Shown piece after piece: positions 24,808 to 36,608 of a DNA stretch of 64,000 nucleotides; positions within the stretch are counted from its first letter, which is position 1; each line of letters opens with the position of its first letter. Both the position numbers and the translations under genes were made by a program. Origin of the DNA: Stenogyne calaminthoides (lineage: Eukaryota; Streptophyta; Magnoliopsida; Lamiales; Lamiaceae); the NCBI GenBank assembly GCA_037126765.1, contig JBBCBC010000021.1, positions 19,423,434-19,487,433 on the forward strand, given 5' to 3'. The notes under the pieces are model-generated. The model saw nothing but the letters and a program-made list of their open reading frames with translations. It searched no databases and had not been told where the DNA came from.

Positions 24808-26236
24808 TGTTGAGAAAATTTATAGCTTTGATGAAAGTTCTAAAACACATGTAATAGGACATGTCGAACTTGTTAGTCGATTGATGTATTCAATAGAAAA
24901 CCAACTGGACATGTTAGACAGCTGAGTATTTTAGACTTGGGTTTTTCATGATCATATATTGCGGGGGAACTCAATATATCGGACAGGTCTTGTGAAGATA
25001 AGAAGATTCAAGATACTAAAGATCAAAAGAGCGGTTCTAAAAAGAGTCACTAAGAGTTCCAAGATTATTTATAAGTCAATCATTGGAACAAACTCATTTG
25101 TTGTGCCATCAGTCAAGTTTGATGCTAACTAAGTGACAAAGTCAGAAGGCTGCTTAAAGTATGCTCATGTCAGATACTATGAAGAATAAATCAATTTTAA
25201 ACAGATCAGACAAAGAGGATGTGAAGAAATGTCTGATTTTGTACTTTTAACTAGTACTTCTCAACCAATGAGAGATCGATATGTATGTACAGATTCTGAC
25301 AAGCAAGATATGCAATATCAGAGTAAACGACTATAAAGGATGAAGGTCAAAGCAAATTTTTCCATCTATGGAAACCTACTCTACAACATCAACTCCATAG
25401 TCTGATTTATACCTAAAATAGGCTGAAATTCGAATTGCTCTTCAATGACTATTTTGAACCTTCTCAGGTAAACTACGGAAATTATACAAGCAATCAAGTA
25501 TTCAAGCATTTTCGCAAGAACACTCAAGCAAATATTAAAGAAAATACTTAGTATTCATCCAACCCTAACTTAGAAAAAAATACTTCTCATCACAGCTTAA
25601 GGTTGATCTTTGTAAGAGAGTATTTCACTAGTTGAAACAAAAAACAAACCCTTTCATCAAAATCGAGAGGAAGTTTGTGAGCAAGTCTAAAAGTTAGTTG
25701 TGAGACTAGCTTGTATATAGGGATAAAGTTTAGATCTCTGTAAAAATCTATTGTGTTGATCTTGTTGAAGATTGAGTTGTACGTGTCTAACACTGTAAAC
25801 TAAGGTTTTTAATAATTCCTCTGCTGATATGGAAGAGTGGACTTAGGAGCTTTTCTCCGAACCACTATGTGTACCTTTACTGCTTTGATAAACTGTCATA
25901 TCTTTCACTGCATTAAAATAACATACAATAGCTCATCAGATCATCTGGACACCAAGTCAACTGATCTTAGTTGAAAACGGAGATGATTTCATAAAAGGTT
26001 TTCTACACGAGTTAAGCTTCCGCATTTCAGCTACTCTGATAGGCGTCCAACTGACCAGCTCTTCAGCAGTTAGTAGGTTGAATATCAGACCATACTGATT
26101 TTACACACGCACTCTCTTAGCATTATTTGAAGTGATTGTTCTAGTTACTGAACCCTCGTTAAGTTCACAAAGTTTGAAAGTTTATTCACCTCTCCCCTCT
26201 AAACTTTCATCTCACTGCACTTGTTTGGGACCTACA
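24808..26236 (+). mobile_element. solo LTR, family B, 5-bp TSD CAAAC
   Basis: It begins TGTTGAGAAAATTTATAG and ends TTGTTTGGGACCTACA (TG...CA). It is flanked by CAAAC at 24803-24807 and again at 26237-26241, a perfect 5-bp duplication. No internal retrotransposon sequence is present, so it is an LTR left by LTR-LTR recombination. The terminal 400 bp match the LTR pieces at 2440-3003 and 48340-48623 (GGAAGAGTGGACTTAGGAGC, CGAACCACTATGTG, CACCTCTCCCCTCTAAACTT). Confidence 0.88.
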
Positions 26237-26241
26237 CAAAC

Positions 26242-27058
26242 CTTGCTAAACAACTTCAAATTGGCTACTCAAATTACTACGTTAACATTGTCTGAGGACT
26301 AGTTTATTTTAAAATTAAGTAATTTTTGTGTGGGGAGATTGTAGATATAATCATATAGATCCTCAATATAATAGTAAGGTTAATCATATGTCAGACATAA
26401 GAGGACACTTTCAATTTTTTAAGCCCATTCTGCTTAAGAGGAAGAGACGGACATCCTTACAAGCCCTTTCTATTTGTCCAGCAAATTCATCATAACAACC
26501 GGTATTTTCTAGAAAATTTAAATGTAAAAAGATAGTACATGTTCTTGGCATTTCAGTTGCTATTATATTTAGGATCTAGGAGAACAAAGACCTAAAAAAT
26601 TGGGAATCAAGTCACCAATTCAATGGTCACAATCATGGGCTATAAAAAAGAATAACAATTTTTTTTAAAAATGCATATTGAATTTATAAACTTCTGGTCC
26701 CATGATTTTTAATATTATAATATCATTTGAATTGGACCGCTCTTATTAGAATGCAGTGAATGCACTCGTAATGATTTAATGATTCTAAAAATTGTAATGA
26801 ATCCTTACCTCTAAATATGGAGATACGGAACTAATGAATACACTCGTAATGACTAAGTGCTATAGAAAATTGCAATGAATCCTTACCTCTAAATATGGAG
26901 ATAGGTAATTCGATTTCTAAAGAAAGTCTAGATCAGTGAGTTGTCTCAAGTTTTAGCTAGGGTTTTTAATAACAAACTTTTTTCTTGGAAATCAAGAAAT
27001 TTACTTCAGTATCATAAAGCAATTAATTTAACACAAAATATATAAGCCATTAATTTAA
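26242..27058. other. intergenic with a short tandem repeat
   Basis: No gene seen. Part of 26242-26500 resembles retrotransposon-derived DNA (GTGTGGGGAGATTGTAG looks like a polypurine-tract context), but no coding match can be shown. Confidence 0.35.
26752..26905. repeat. two copies of a ~77-bp tandem repeat
   Basis: The words ACTCGTAATGA, then AATGAATCCTTACCTCTAAA and TATGGAGATA, occur in the same order in two adjacent units with several differences. Confidence 0.8.
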
Positions 27059-28831
27059 CACAGTTGTGGTGGTGTACAGCATCGTAGGGATTTCGTTCTC
27101 CTGGATGGCACAGTTATGTTTTCTCCCGCATCAATCGCTTATTCACCGTCTTCTCCAACCACCTGACGTTGGTGATTAAAGAGTATGATGGTTTAGACAA
27201 CAATGGAGTGTACAAGGCAGCGGGAACCTATATCGACACCATAATCTGTTTGTCCACCCGCCACCTCAAAATCAGCAGGCCGAAAAAGGAAAAAATTTCT
27301 TCAAAATCAGCCGGGAACCCGACAAAGAAATTATCGACATATTCAATCGAGAGAAATTCAATTGGGTTTGGATTTCCAATACAACTAAAATGAGTGGCGT
27401 TTACAATCCTAGAGGAGGCATGAATTCCACAATTAAATCAGAGGTAAGATCCTTTGAATTAACTTTTCATAAGAGAAATTTTGTTATGGTGATCAATTAT
27501 ACTTGTCACATAACAAATGATGCCAAAAGGTTGAAACAACAGAAGAAAACAATCCAGATCTTCACGGCGGATTAAGAAGCTATATATCAAACTTACGATA
27601 TATAAAAGCCCGTAAAGCTCGTTCATCCACCCACTTTCGACACCCTCGCTATAGATTTCAATATGAATGAGAGGATTTTGAAAGATTTGGAGAGATTCAT
27701 TAGGAGAAAGTACTATTAAAGAAAAGTCGGGATGACGTGGAAACGTGGATATCTAGTTTATGGACTCTTGGGACAGGTAAAAATCGAGTCTGATAGCTGC
27801 AATGGTCAACTATCTGAACTTCAATATCTTTGATTTAGAATTAACGAAATTTGAAAAGGAGCTCAGATTTGAAGAAACTGTTGTTGTGAACGGCTAACAA
27901 GTCAATTTTGACGGTGGAGGATATAAATTGTTCCATCAATTTTGAGCAAATGCTTGCTAAAAGAGGTGATTCATCTTCGTCTAACTATGGAGATAGCCAG
28001 ATTAGGCATTGATTCATTTATTGTGGTCTATTATTTTTAGTTTGTTGCTATGTTATGTAGTTTTAATGATTTTATAGGGGTTCTAATAGAAGCTTAAGAT
28101 AATATAACGTGGTACTCATTAATTTATTGATACAAGAAGTTTTTATCAGAAAAATAATGCTTCATTTTTTCGATCCAAAACTACCGGCATTCATCTCTTT
28201 GAATCAATATAAAGTTTTGCGTTGCTTGTTTATGATTTGGGTTGTGCATCAGATTTCTAGGCTAGACATGTTGATTTCTTCATGTCATTTTCACTTTGTT
28301 TGTGTTGCTTAGTTCTTTATTTTTAAATCTTATCCAAGTTTGAAAACTTATCAAGTATTAATATTCATGAACACTGTGATAGGTTACATTGTCCAGTTTG
28401 CTCAATTTCGTTGCTTAGAGGATAATAGTTTTTACAAAAAATTATATCGAAAAACTTGATCCAACCCTACTGGCATGTACACATTCACATGTCCTACTGC
28501 ACAAGTTCTGGCTTCAAACTTTTGGTTTCCAACTACTTCGGGATTAAGAATCATTCCTCTTTAAAGAAATCGAAGATTTGATTCGAGTTGCTAAAGCAAC
28601 CCCAACTGAAGTAGCTGACTGGTGCTCAAGGAAGATGATCATATGTTGCTCTCCAAGGTTTAATTGATTTCTTTCTTAAGAACAAAGAAAATGAAGAGAA
28701 TAAAACCAAAAAGGTAAATGTTGAAGTAGAATTAGCTGAAGAGGATGAAAATGATGAGCAAAAAAGAGAGAGCAAATAAACTGATGAAGAGAATGAAGAT
28801 GTTACAAGCCAAGAAAAATGACTATTAACCA
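27059..28831 (+). pseudogene. AAA-ATPase pseudogene (plant AAA-ATPase with N-terminal ASD domain)
   Basis: Pieces of a plant AAA-ATPase (the mitochondrial/ER-associated BCS1-like group) appear in order but in shifting frames. Near 27150-27260 is the N-terminal domain, VFSNHLTLVIKEYDG and NNGVYKAAGTYI. At about 27660-27790 come MNERILKDLERFIRRK-like residues and a Walker A relic, YGLLGTGKNR, where the family has GPPGTGKS. At 27795-27850 is IAAMVNYLNFNIFDLELT, and near 27910-28010 a Walker B context, TVEDINCSINFEQMLAKRG. At 28440-28820 are the C-terminal residues IEDLIRVAKATPTEVA and an acidic tail. Many stops and frameshifts exist. About 430 bp of unrelated DNA lie between 28010 and 28440, where the central part of the ATPase is lost. 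No introns are apparent, but these genes are often intronless, so a retrocopy cannot be told from a decayed duplicate. Confidence 0.8.
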
Positions 28832-29198
28832 AGGATCCAGAAGTCAAAAATCAGTAGTTGAGCGGATTTGGACCGCCTAGCGCCTAGGCGCCGACTAGTT
28901 GGGGACTAACCAGGGCATATTTATTTATTTTATTTGTAAGTTTTAGTATTGAAATTTATAAATTAATCATAAATAAATATTTGATTTTGAAATTCTCAAG
29001 ATTACAAACATCTCATTTGATAATTGTCGAGGATGATATAATTAGTACATTGTGGTAATCCTTCAATTTTCATTTCTTTGTTTCTATTAAGCCTAGATAT
29101 TGGTGGAAAACATTATGTTGGTTTACAGAAAATTATAAAATGACGTCATTTAAGATATTATTATTATTAGAATATTGATATTTTGTTGATATTATTAT
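28832..29198. other. intergenic
   Basis: AT-rich. It contains a short CGCCTAGCGCCTAGGCGCCG palindrome at about 28870-28890 that resembles the subterminal DNA of the hAT family in this window, but it has no matching ends. Confidence 0.3.
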
Positions 29199-31515
29199 CA
29201 GTGTTTTCAAAAGCAGATTTAACCTGACGACCAAATCGAAAATGATCCCTATCAAAATTTTTAAAAAATATTCGAAATAAATGTTTTTTAAAATATAAAC
29301 TTGGACCGGTCATATTGAATTAAAAACAACCGTTAAAATGATCCCTATCAAAAAAATTTAAAAATCTTCCCTATATTACACTTAAAAAATAAAATAAATG
29401 TGCCCTTATAAAATTTTAAAATATAAACTTATAATTTTCATATTGAATTAAAAACAATACAATCAAGAAAACACAACACGATTTAAAATACTAAAATAAA
29501 AAATAAGGATGATATAAATAAGGATTAAGGTTTAAATTATTTAAAAATTAAAAAAATTCGGATCAACTGATTTTATCGGTTTCCCCAGTTCATTCAAAAC
29601 CTAATGTATAATCTACTAATATTTAATAATTTTTGACATTATGTTTTTTTTAAATTTATTTTTGGCCAATTAACTTTTTTATATTTGTTGCCCATCTTAT
29701 TCAAAGAAATTTCAACTGTAAAATGGTTTTTAGGGTTGGATTGATCTTGGATTTAATTTCGGTTCCATACCGGTTCCCTTTTATCCGGACCCATCTGCTA
29801 GTGTTAATGTCCTAGACAATCTATTGTAAGGACATAATACTACCATGATATTCTAATGGATCTTGAATATCTAATTTGATTTAATATTATAGTTCATTCA
29901 ATATTAATGTATAGCAATACACTTGTTTGAATATTATGTTTGATTGTTTGCATTTATTCATGCAAATGTTCCCAATATCAACAATATTTATCATTGATGT
30001 CATTGAGGTTGTGAGAACTCGGATGACTTAATTTTGATCTTGAATGATTCTCAAATGACCCGATCAAAGATCATCAAGAATGAGATATTGATGATGCAAA
30101 TGAGATTGGTGTCTTTCCGATCATCATCATCATACTCTTAGAGAGTGTAGTAAGATCTCACTTAACCTACGAAACTAGGTATCTCATGATGGATGCCAAT
30201 AATATTTATTGATATAAATCTTAGAACCAAGTATTTGTATACCCATCCAATAAACCGTTTGATGTAGTTCCACTATATGTGTCTCTTAACAATCTCGGTT
30301 ATTGGGAGCGATGTGATACTCCTTCGACTTGATGTCAATACGCATTATTATCGAAAAGCATATGTGGAGTGATGAACTTTGACCATGAGAGACCAGCTTG
30401 CACCCTTCCAATGGGTAGATATGGTTTTGGATTTAATTAATTCATCACGTGCGTTATGTTCCATGAGGTAGTTGAGCCAAGAATAGGATTCATTCCTCAA
30501 AGTGGATTTAGAGAGAATACTCATCTTCTCGTCATAATTGGATCTAAATCATCGACCGATGCACGTCAACTTAAACTTTGTGGCTAAGTGTGACATACAT
30601 GATCAATTAGTGATTAGAGATAATATGATTAAGTTATTTGAATAGACACTTCATCATGTTCAAGACTAATCGAGTATTCGTGAATGAAATGAAGATATCG
30701 CAATAGCCCATATTTCAGTTACAGGTAGTTGCACATTTTTCGCAACGTACCAAATATATTGAGAATGTCTGATTTATTGTCTAGGGTTCAATTAAGACCG
30801 TTAGTTTGACTAATCGCTCGATATATGAGGGCATATGAGTCACACAACAAGTAATGATTGTTTACTAATTATAGTTTGTTGATTAAATATTATATTGGAT
30901 ATTAATATTTAATTTATGGAGAATGTAATAATAATTATATTTAGAATTAATTATTATTACTATTTAATTAAATTAGATTTAATTAAATAAGATTCCCAAT
31001 AATAATATATGGAATATTATTATGGAATTTGATATATATGGAATCAAATCCGTAGAGATTTGATATATGCATGGAAATCAAATCCGTAGACATTTGTATA
31101 TGGGAATTAAATCTATGAGATTTAATTTACAAGATTAGGGATTTTATTTCCTAATCAGGTTAGCTTAAAATTTAAGCTGGGTCTCCCCTATATATATGAA
31201 CTCTTGGGAATTCATAATACAAGACTTCATATTTTCTTCATAAAATATCTAAGTTAGAAATTTCCTAGTAAATTCATCTCGGGGATTCAACGCTAGCAGA
31301 TCTGTGCGAGTTAGTAAACGATTGTTACGTGAATACCATAGTTGAGGAATCCGTGTACGAATTGCTGTAAGAATTTTGTTTACGTTTACTCATATTTAAT
31401 TATGCAATTAATTGTTCGTTGTTGGTGAACTGTTTATTTCTGCTGCGCATGTATTACGTGTTTACGTGCCTCTAAATTCCAACACAGTAGGTTCAACCGA
31501 TTTGTGAAAACACTG
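29199..31515. mobile_element. TIR element split by an LTR insertion
   Basis: CAGTGTTTTCAAAAGC at 29199 and TGTGAAAACACTG ending at 31515 are inverted. Next to them are words such as GGTTGGATTGATC, ACCGGTTCC and GGTTCAACCGA, the usual look of small plant elements with CAGTGTTTTCAAAACCGG-type ends. The LTR at 29796-31484 sits inside; without it the element is about 628 bp. No flanking duplication could be confirmed. Confidence 0.5.
29796..31484 (+). mobile_element. solo LTR, family A (same as the 39016-48888 Copia element)
   Basis: It starts TGCTAGTGTTAATGTCC and ends TGCCTCTAAATTCCAACA. It is collinear with the two LTRs of the Copia element at 39016-40508 and 45720-48888: CAATCTATTGTAAGGACATA, the ACTCTTAGAGAGTGTAG hairpin, TAATCGCTCGATATATGAGG and others. 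No internal region follows. The flanking pentamers CCATC and CAGTA differ, so either the duplication is lost or recombination with another copy changed one side. Confidence 0.8.
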
Positions 31516-31613
31516 CGTTAAACTATTTTATTGCATATGAACCGCTACCTTTATTTGTTGACCCAACTCGACCTAAAAGTAAATACGGAACACGTTTTAT
31601 AGGCTACATCTTG

Positions 31614-31812
31614 TATGCATTAGGTGTATCGTGCACTCCATAGCACATTTTAGAAACTTGCAATTTATTATACTGAAACTTGAGACTTGTTACACTGAAA
31701 CGTGCAACTATTTTACAAATACATATTGCATGTCAGTGTAACAAGTTGCAAGTTTCAATGGAACAACAAGTTTCTAAAATACACTATAGAATGTACGGTG
31801 CACCTGGTGCAT
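31614..31812. mobile_element. short MITE with long inverted arms
   Basis: Left arm TATGCATTAGGTGTATCGTG through CATTTTAGAAACTTG; right arm CAAGTTTCTAAAATACACTA through GTGCACCTGGTGCATA. They are imperfect inverted copies covering about 45 bp each, and the middle also has AACTTG / CAAGTT words. The whole is about 200 bp and could fold into one hairpin. It is non-coding. Confidence 0.65.
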
Positions 31813-31849
31813 AGTGGACCACTCAGTTTTATATAGACAAAAACTTGAA

Positions 31850-32066
31850 TAAACTCAAATTCATGGATCATGGTAAACTTTATTTTTTCAAATATCACTG
31901 TTATATATATACACTATTGTTGTTATGCATAAACACTATTACTATTATCTTTATGCACTATCACTGTTTAACGTGCTTTATTTGTAAAAAAATGATAGTG
32001 CATAACATAATAGTGATATTTATATGTATAATAGGGGTAGAGTTTACCATGAACTTAGATTTACAG
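31850..32066. mobile_element. second small inverted-repeat element
   Basis: TTCATGGATCATGGTAAAC on the left and GTTTACCATGAACTTAG on the right are inverted, and between them TATCACTGTTATATATA pairs with ATAATAGTGATATTTATA and TTTATGCACTATCA with TGATAGTGCATAA. It is a 200-bp hairpin-forming element next to the MITE at 31614. Confidence 0.55.
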
Positions 32067-32284
32067 GAGATTTATACTTTCACATAAGGGGGATCTATAA
32101 AGGTGGATATGCAAGTTATAAACAAGTTATATATAATTGAAGGATATGATTTATATTACAAAACATTTTGGCGTGATAAGATAGGACATCTATAACATTT
32201 ATTTATTAAAAAAAATTATGTATATATCTTTTATTTTTTCACATTAATTTTTTAAATAATATATTAATATGTCTCGGACCAACT

Positions 32285-33170
32285 TCACCAACACAAACTG
32301 CACGTAGTCCTTGCATGCAGTTTCAGGTAAGCATAAAAAATAAAATCAAGCCTCTTCGGAGTTAATTTATCCATCAACGAGATTCCTTCAATTTTTTTAA
32401 GTAGTGCAAAAAAATCCACATCGCCTAACTGTTGCATCTTGTTCACGACCAAAATGTTGTGCAACCTGTCCAATCCTCAATTCACAAGGGTGTATGAAAA
32501 CATCCAATGCATCAACAATTTGTGAACTATAACCTCCATTAGCTGACTTCTTTTTGTTTCCTTTCGACTTTTGCCTTTTCCTTTGGCTATCATCTTCATC
32601 ATCCGCCTCAATTTCAGCCGCTAAATTAATTACATCATGACTGACTACATCATTTTGGTTAGGCATTTCATGTTGCGCACCTTGTGCATGTTCTTCGGTG
32701 GCCCGATCCTTACCAAATATCTCCACCCAATGCTCATACAGTGGCAAGTCTTGAACCGCATTTGGGTCAACGCATTACATAAAAAAAATTAATGATTCTC
32801 AATTTGGCAATCTAGACAACACAAAAATTGTTAAACGACAACGACTTCCTCCCACTTTTTGGAGTCAATTACATAGATCATTTTTCGCGTATCATCCCAC
32901 CCTATGCCAGAAGTTACAAGCATGTGCAGTTTCAAGTTGATGTGTTAAGTAGCACAAATGTATGTTCCCTTCAATTCCATTTTCATTTCTTGTTCAAATT
33001 CCCTCAAATGTCCTGGCCTCCACCCATTGTCAACTTTCCATCCATTGCGGTCAAGGTCTTTCAGGCATTGTATCAACACCACTTCTTCTATGGCTATCCA
33101 CGACCTTCGTTTCCCCTTATTGCCATTGCCCGATCGATCCATAATTACCCGCAGACAACTAGTAGACATC
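32285..33170 (-). pseudogene. PIF/Harbinger ORF1 relic (Myb/SANT-like DNA-binding protein)
   Basis: Reading minus from 33169, a frame gives WIAIEEVVLIQCLKDLDRNG, then GWKVDNGWRPGHL, the Myb/SANT-like DNA-binding domain typical of the accessory protein of plant PIF/Harbinger transposons. After an in-frame stop (at TYICAT) the same frame goes on with LVTSGIGWDDTRKMIYV and KKWEE, the next conserved part. A second frame, 32747-32397, gives YEHWVEIFGKDRATEEHAQG and an acidic-basic linker (EADDEDDSQRKRQKSKGNKK), the known variable region. The C-terminal end near 32290-32400 is frameshifted. The protein is dead here but every segment is in the expected order, and it lies on the same strand as the transposase relic at 35138-35866. 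Confidence 0.75.
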
Positions 33171-35137
33171 CATCGAAATTAATAACGAGTAATAGAGGAT
33201 ACACCTATTTTTATAAAAATTTCAAGCAAAAAATTATATACTTCTACCAAAAAGAAATAATGTGTTCAACCTTCTTCCTTGAATTTACTTTGATTCATTC
33301 ACTGGTTCACTAAGTATTCATAATGATGAAAACAACAGTTAGATTATACCCACTCTCTCATTGTGAACTCTCCACGTTTAGGTGATTGCACGCTCAAATT
33401 TTAACATTAAGATACAAAATGGTTGTACTATAGATAGAAAGTTTGCGGTAATATATGTAACTGATCACGTTTGAGAAGGCAGAAAAATGGCGGTGATCAT
33501 TTTAGAAAAAATCAAATGTAAAATCCTTGGGATGATTGTGCGCTCAGATAAAAGATTAAAATGGCGGTAAAGAAGAAAGAAAATTGTTAACTGAACACGT
33601 CTGAGTAATGTAGAAAATGGTGGTGCACATTTTTAGGTGATCGTTTGAAAAAAAAAATCAAATCCCCTATATTACTAACAGAGAGTTTATTTTGATGATG
33701 TGCATCTTGTGGTTCATTTGGATGATGTATCATTTTGAGGTTAATTTGGATGAATTATCACGTTTATTGTATTGATGTGTCATTTTTAATGTGTAGTTTG
33801 ATTTTAAAAAATGTAACAATTAATGTTTGAACCTTGCACCTCTTACATCATATTTATGTTTAATTGCATTAAACCCACTAAACTATCACTGAAATTGTAT
33901 CTAATCCACCTAACTATACAAACTATTATTTATTATATTTAAACCACCGAAATAATTTTTCAAGCTAGATTTTCTCTCCATTTTATACATGTGCACTAAC
34001 GTGATTTTTAAAAAGACATTTTCGTTAATTTTCATATATTAAGCACAATCCTTTTATCCTTACCCATTCAACAACCGATTTGCAAAAAAAAAAAAAAAAA
34101 TCTCAACTTTTTGATTTTTTAAGTCTGAAGAAAGATTTAAAAAAAAAATTCAAATTTAATTTAAGGATTCATGAATCAGTTGCAAAATTGGTAGAATTTG
34201 ATACAATAATTTTATTTCAATAATTGTTTAGATAAATATATTAATATACACCCTAAATAATTACTATTTCATGTTTATTGCATTTATGCACATAATTATA
34301 TTTTTATTATTAAATATATTATATATTATGAATATTATATTTTAAATTATAGAACTGAGTGATACGCAGGCACTAAACTAAAATATAATAGCAAGCGATC
34401 GACTAATCTTGCTGCTAAAGTTAAGGGATTTAATTTATTCTTATTGACCTTGTATAAATGAATAGGAAATATATCATTCATGATTGAAAACGTAAATATG
34501 GTGGTTTAGAGATTAATTTATTTTTATTAACTATTTCCTTATATAAATAAATAGGAAATATCTCATTCATGATTGAAAACGTAAATACAGTTAATGTTGT
34601 TTCCCTCTACAAAATATATGGTTTCAAAAAAGATTTTCAATATTTATTTATTTTTACATCATATTCTTTAAATATAAATGGATTTTCAATATTTAGTGTT
34701 GGACCTTCAATAAATTATAGTAATTTTGTATAAGTGGGGTAAAGATTTATGTCACCCTACAACTGTATTAAACAATATATGTTCCTCCATCTAGCAAAGA
34801 ATAAAGTCAACAACAACTTCATTCAGCATAGTCGTAAAATATATATAAAAAGTTTGGATTCAAAATCAGAAAAGAGATTTCAAAAAATATATGTGCATAG
34901 ATGTGAGAAGGAGACTCAAGGTGAGAGACGTCCTTCTCTCTCAAGATTAATAAGAAGAAAATTATTTAAAAGGGAAAGTAAATGTAATGGAACCTAATGG
35001 CAAAGTTTGACTACAAAAGTCAAAGTAATTTTTCATATCCTTGAAGCAGGGACCTTTCCACGAGCAAACAACACAATTTCACAACACTAGTATATATTAA
35101 ATGCAACAAAAAATATCTCAGCAACATTAAAAAACTT
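33171..35137. other. interior of the PIF element and unassigned AT-rich DNA
   Basis: No coding match. Two imperfect direct copies of about 80 bp (TAAATGAATAGGAAATAT, ATTCATGATTGAAAACGTAA) are at about 34426-34500 and 34510-34590. Frames of 60-160 aa in the plus orientation around 32828-33313 are antisense shadows of the Myb-like relic. Confidence 0.4.
34426..34590. repeat. two direct copies of an ~80-bp unit
   Basis: Both copies contain AATAGGAAATAT.TCATTCATG and ATTGAAAACGTAAATA, with the same spacing and a TTTATT..TTATT lead. Confidence 0.75.
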
Positions 35138-35866
35138 TTAAAACATCTCAGCAACAGCAATCACTTGTTCATTCAAAGGATGAGATTCATTTTGGTTTGC
35201 CATGAACTCATCCAAACCATTCTCGTACAGATCAATCATCATTTCTTTCCGAATGAAATTATGAATCAAGCAACATGTCAATATAATCCGGTTATAACCT
35301 TGATTGGGTAGTATGATGGACTTCTTAATATCCCCATCTTATTTTCAATAATCCAAACACGCGTTCTATTACATTTAGTGCCCTTGTGTGTTTCATATTG
35401 AAGTATTCTCGCGTTGTTTGAGGCATTCTAGATGACCATTCATTGAGATGATGTCTAATACCTTTGTACGGTGTTAGAAATCCTTCAATATTTGTGTACC
35501 CGTTGTCACACAAATAGTAGCATCCTGCAATAAATTATGGACATGGAGATTCAGTTATTATTATTACTGAACATATGCATAGTACCAACCATGAATTTTT
35601 TTTATACAATTTGGAACTTTTAAACCATTATTCTGAATGACTGCATCACGAAGTACCCTTGCATCCACAACTCTATTTTTCTGGTGATGGTCAAGGATAG
35701 ATAAAAACATGGCAACTTGTTCCTCAACACTAATGTACCTACTGTCTGTTAAACCTCCTACGTTTCTCAATAAGTCACAGAAGAGATTAAAGGCATTTCG
35801 GTTCATTTGAAGATGGTTTTTACAGTCTTCATCACGGAAGAGAACTAATTCCCTATAAAATTTCAA
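35138..35866 (-). pseudogene. PIF/Harbinger DDE transposase with central deletion
   Basis: Minus frame 35866-35564 begins MKFYRELVLFRDEDC and gives the helical N-terminal region of Harbinger transposases (NRNAFNLFCDLLRNVGGL, then VAMFLSILDHHQKNR). It jumps directly to VDARVLRDAV and GLKVP, which in intact proteins comes after the first catalytic aspartate block. About 80-100 residues holding that aspartate are therefore missing. After a short gap the frame GCYYLCDNGYTNIEGFLTPY at 35521-35325 follows, with YFNMKHTRALNVIERVFGLL, the last catalytic segment. A third frame, ending at stop 35138, gives LIHNFIRKE and the tail. Three frames and the deletion make it inactive. Confidence 0.85.
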
Positions 35867-36006
35867 GATTTACTTGGCTTTGGTTGCTGCTGCCTATGAG
35901 ATTCTCTTTCATTTTAGTCAAGGTAGGCAAGGACTAACAATACGACTACACAACTTGGAGTAGAATTTCTTCCAAAGCCAAGTAAATCTTGAAATTTTAT
36001 AGGGAA
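35852..36006. repeat. inverted repeat with ~31-bp arms
   Basis: CTATAAAATTTCAAGATTTA continuing CTTGGCTTTGG at about 35852-35882 returns as its exact reverse complement at about 35974-36004, separated by about 90 bp. The left arm overlaps the start of the transposase relic. Confidence 0.9.
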
Positions 36007-36608
36007 TTTGAACTCATATCGACCCTATAAAAAAACATCTCATGTGAAAATACAATTTGCATATATATAAATTAAGAAATTGACTCCATTAATAAAGAAA
36101 AAAAAAAGTAAAAATCTATAAATAAAAAATTTTTTATATATATATATTTTATGTGGTTATTGTCAAGGATTATTTATAAATTAAATAAACGCGATGCCTT
36201 ATCTTTTAGTTGGAAATCTTTTCTCATTATCATGGAAAGAGAGAAGTGTACTTATAAATTTTAAATTTCAGTTTTAAGTTGCTAATATGGTCCAAAGAGC
36301 TAGTCACTACAATTATGGCAGACAAAAGGGGGAGAGGGGAGAGACGTCTAAAGACTTGATTTAGCATTCAAACATCCAACACTCGAACTTATATAAGCAA
36401 ATTTCACAAATTAAGCATAAAAACTACAATTTGTGCACTGCAGAAACGAACTATTTTAAGCATAATCAGTGAAGATGCTAAGTAATAAATTGTCTAACAA
36501 AAAATGATATAATTGCCCTTAAATCTGGCTTAATTGACCTGTTGTGGGTATACAACATGAGCATATGGATCCCCACAGTTATATACTTTACTACTTCAGT
36601 AAAGATAT
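36007..36608. other. intergenic
   Basis: Nothing recognised; AT-rich, with a short TATATATATAT run near 36136. Confidence 0.35.

Noticed and set aside
28862..28892. A fourth member of the GGCGC hAT family
   Set aside because: Only a short GCCTAGGCGCC palindrome is present; neither CATAGTT end nor a duplication is found.
32828..33313. 161-codon plus-strand reading frame
   Set aside because: It is antisense to the Myb/SANT-like PIF ORF1 relic, whose minus-strand residues are clearly conserved.
36130..36150. TATATATATAT as a promoter
   Set aside because: A simple AT run in intergenic DNA with no gene downstream in either direction.
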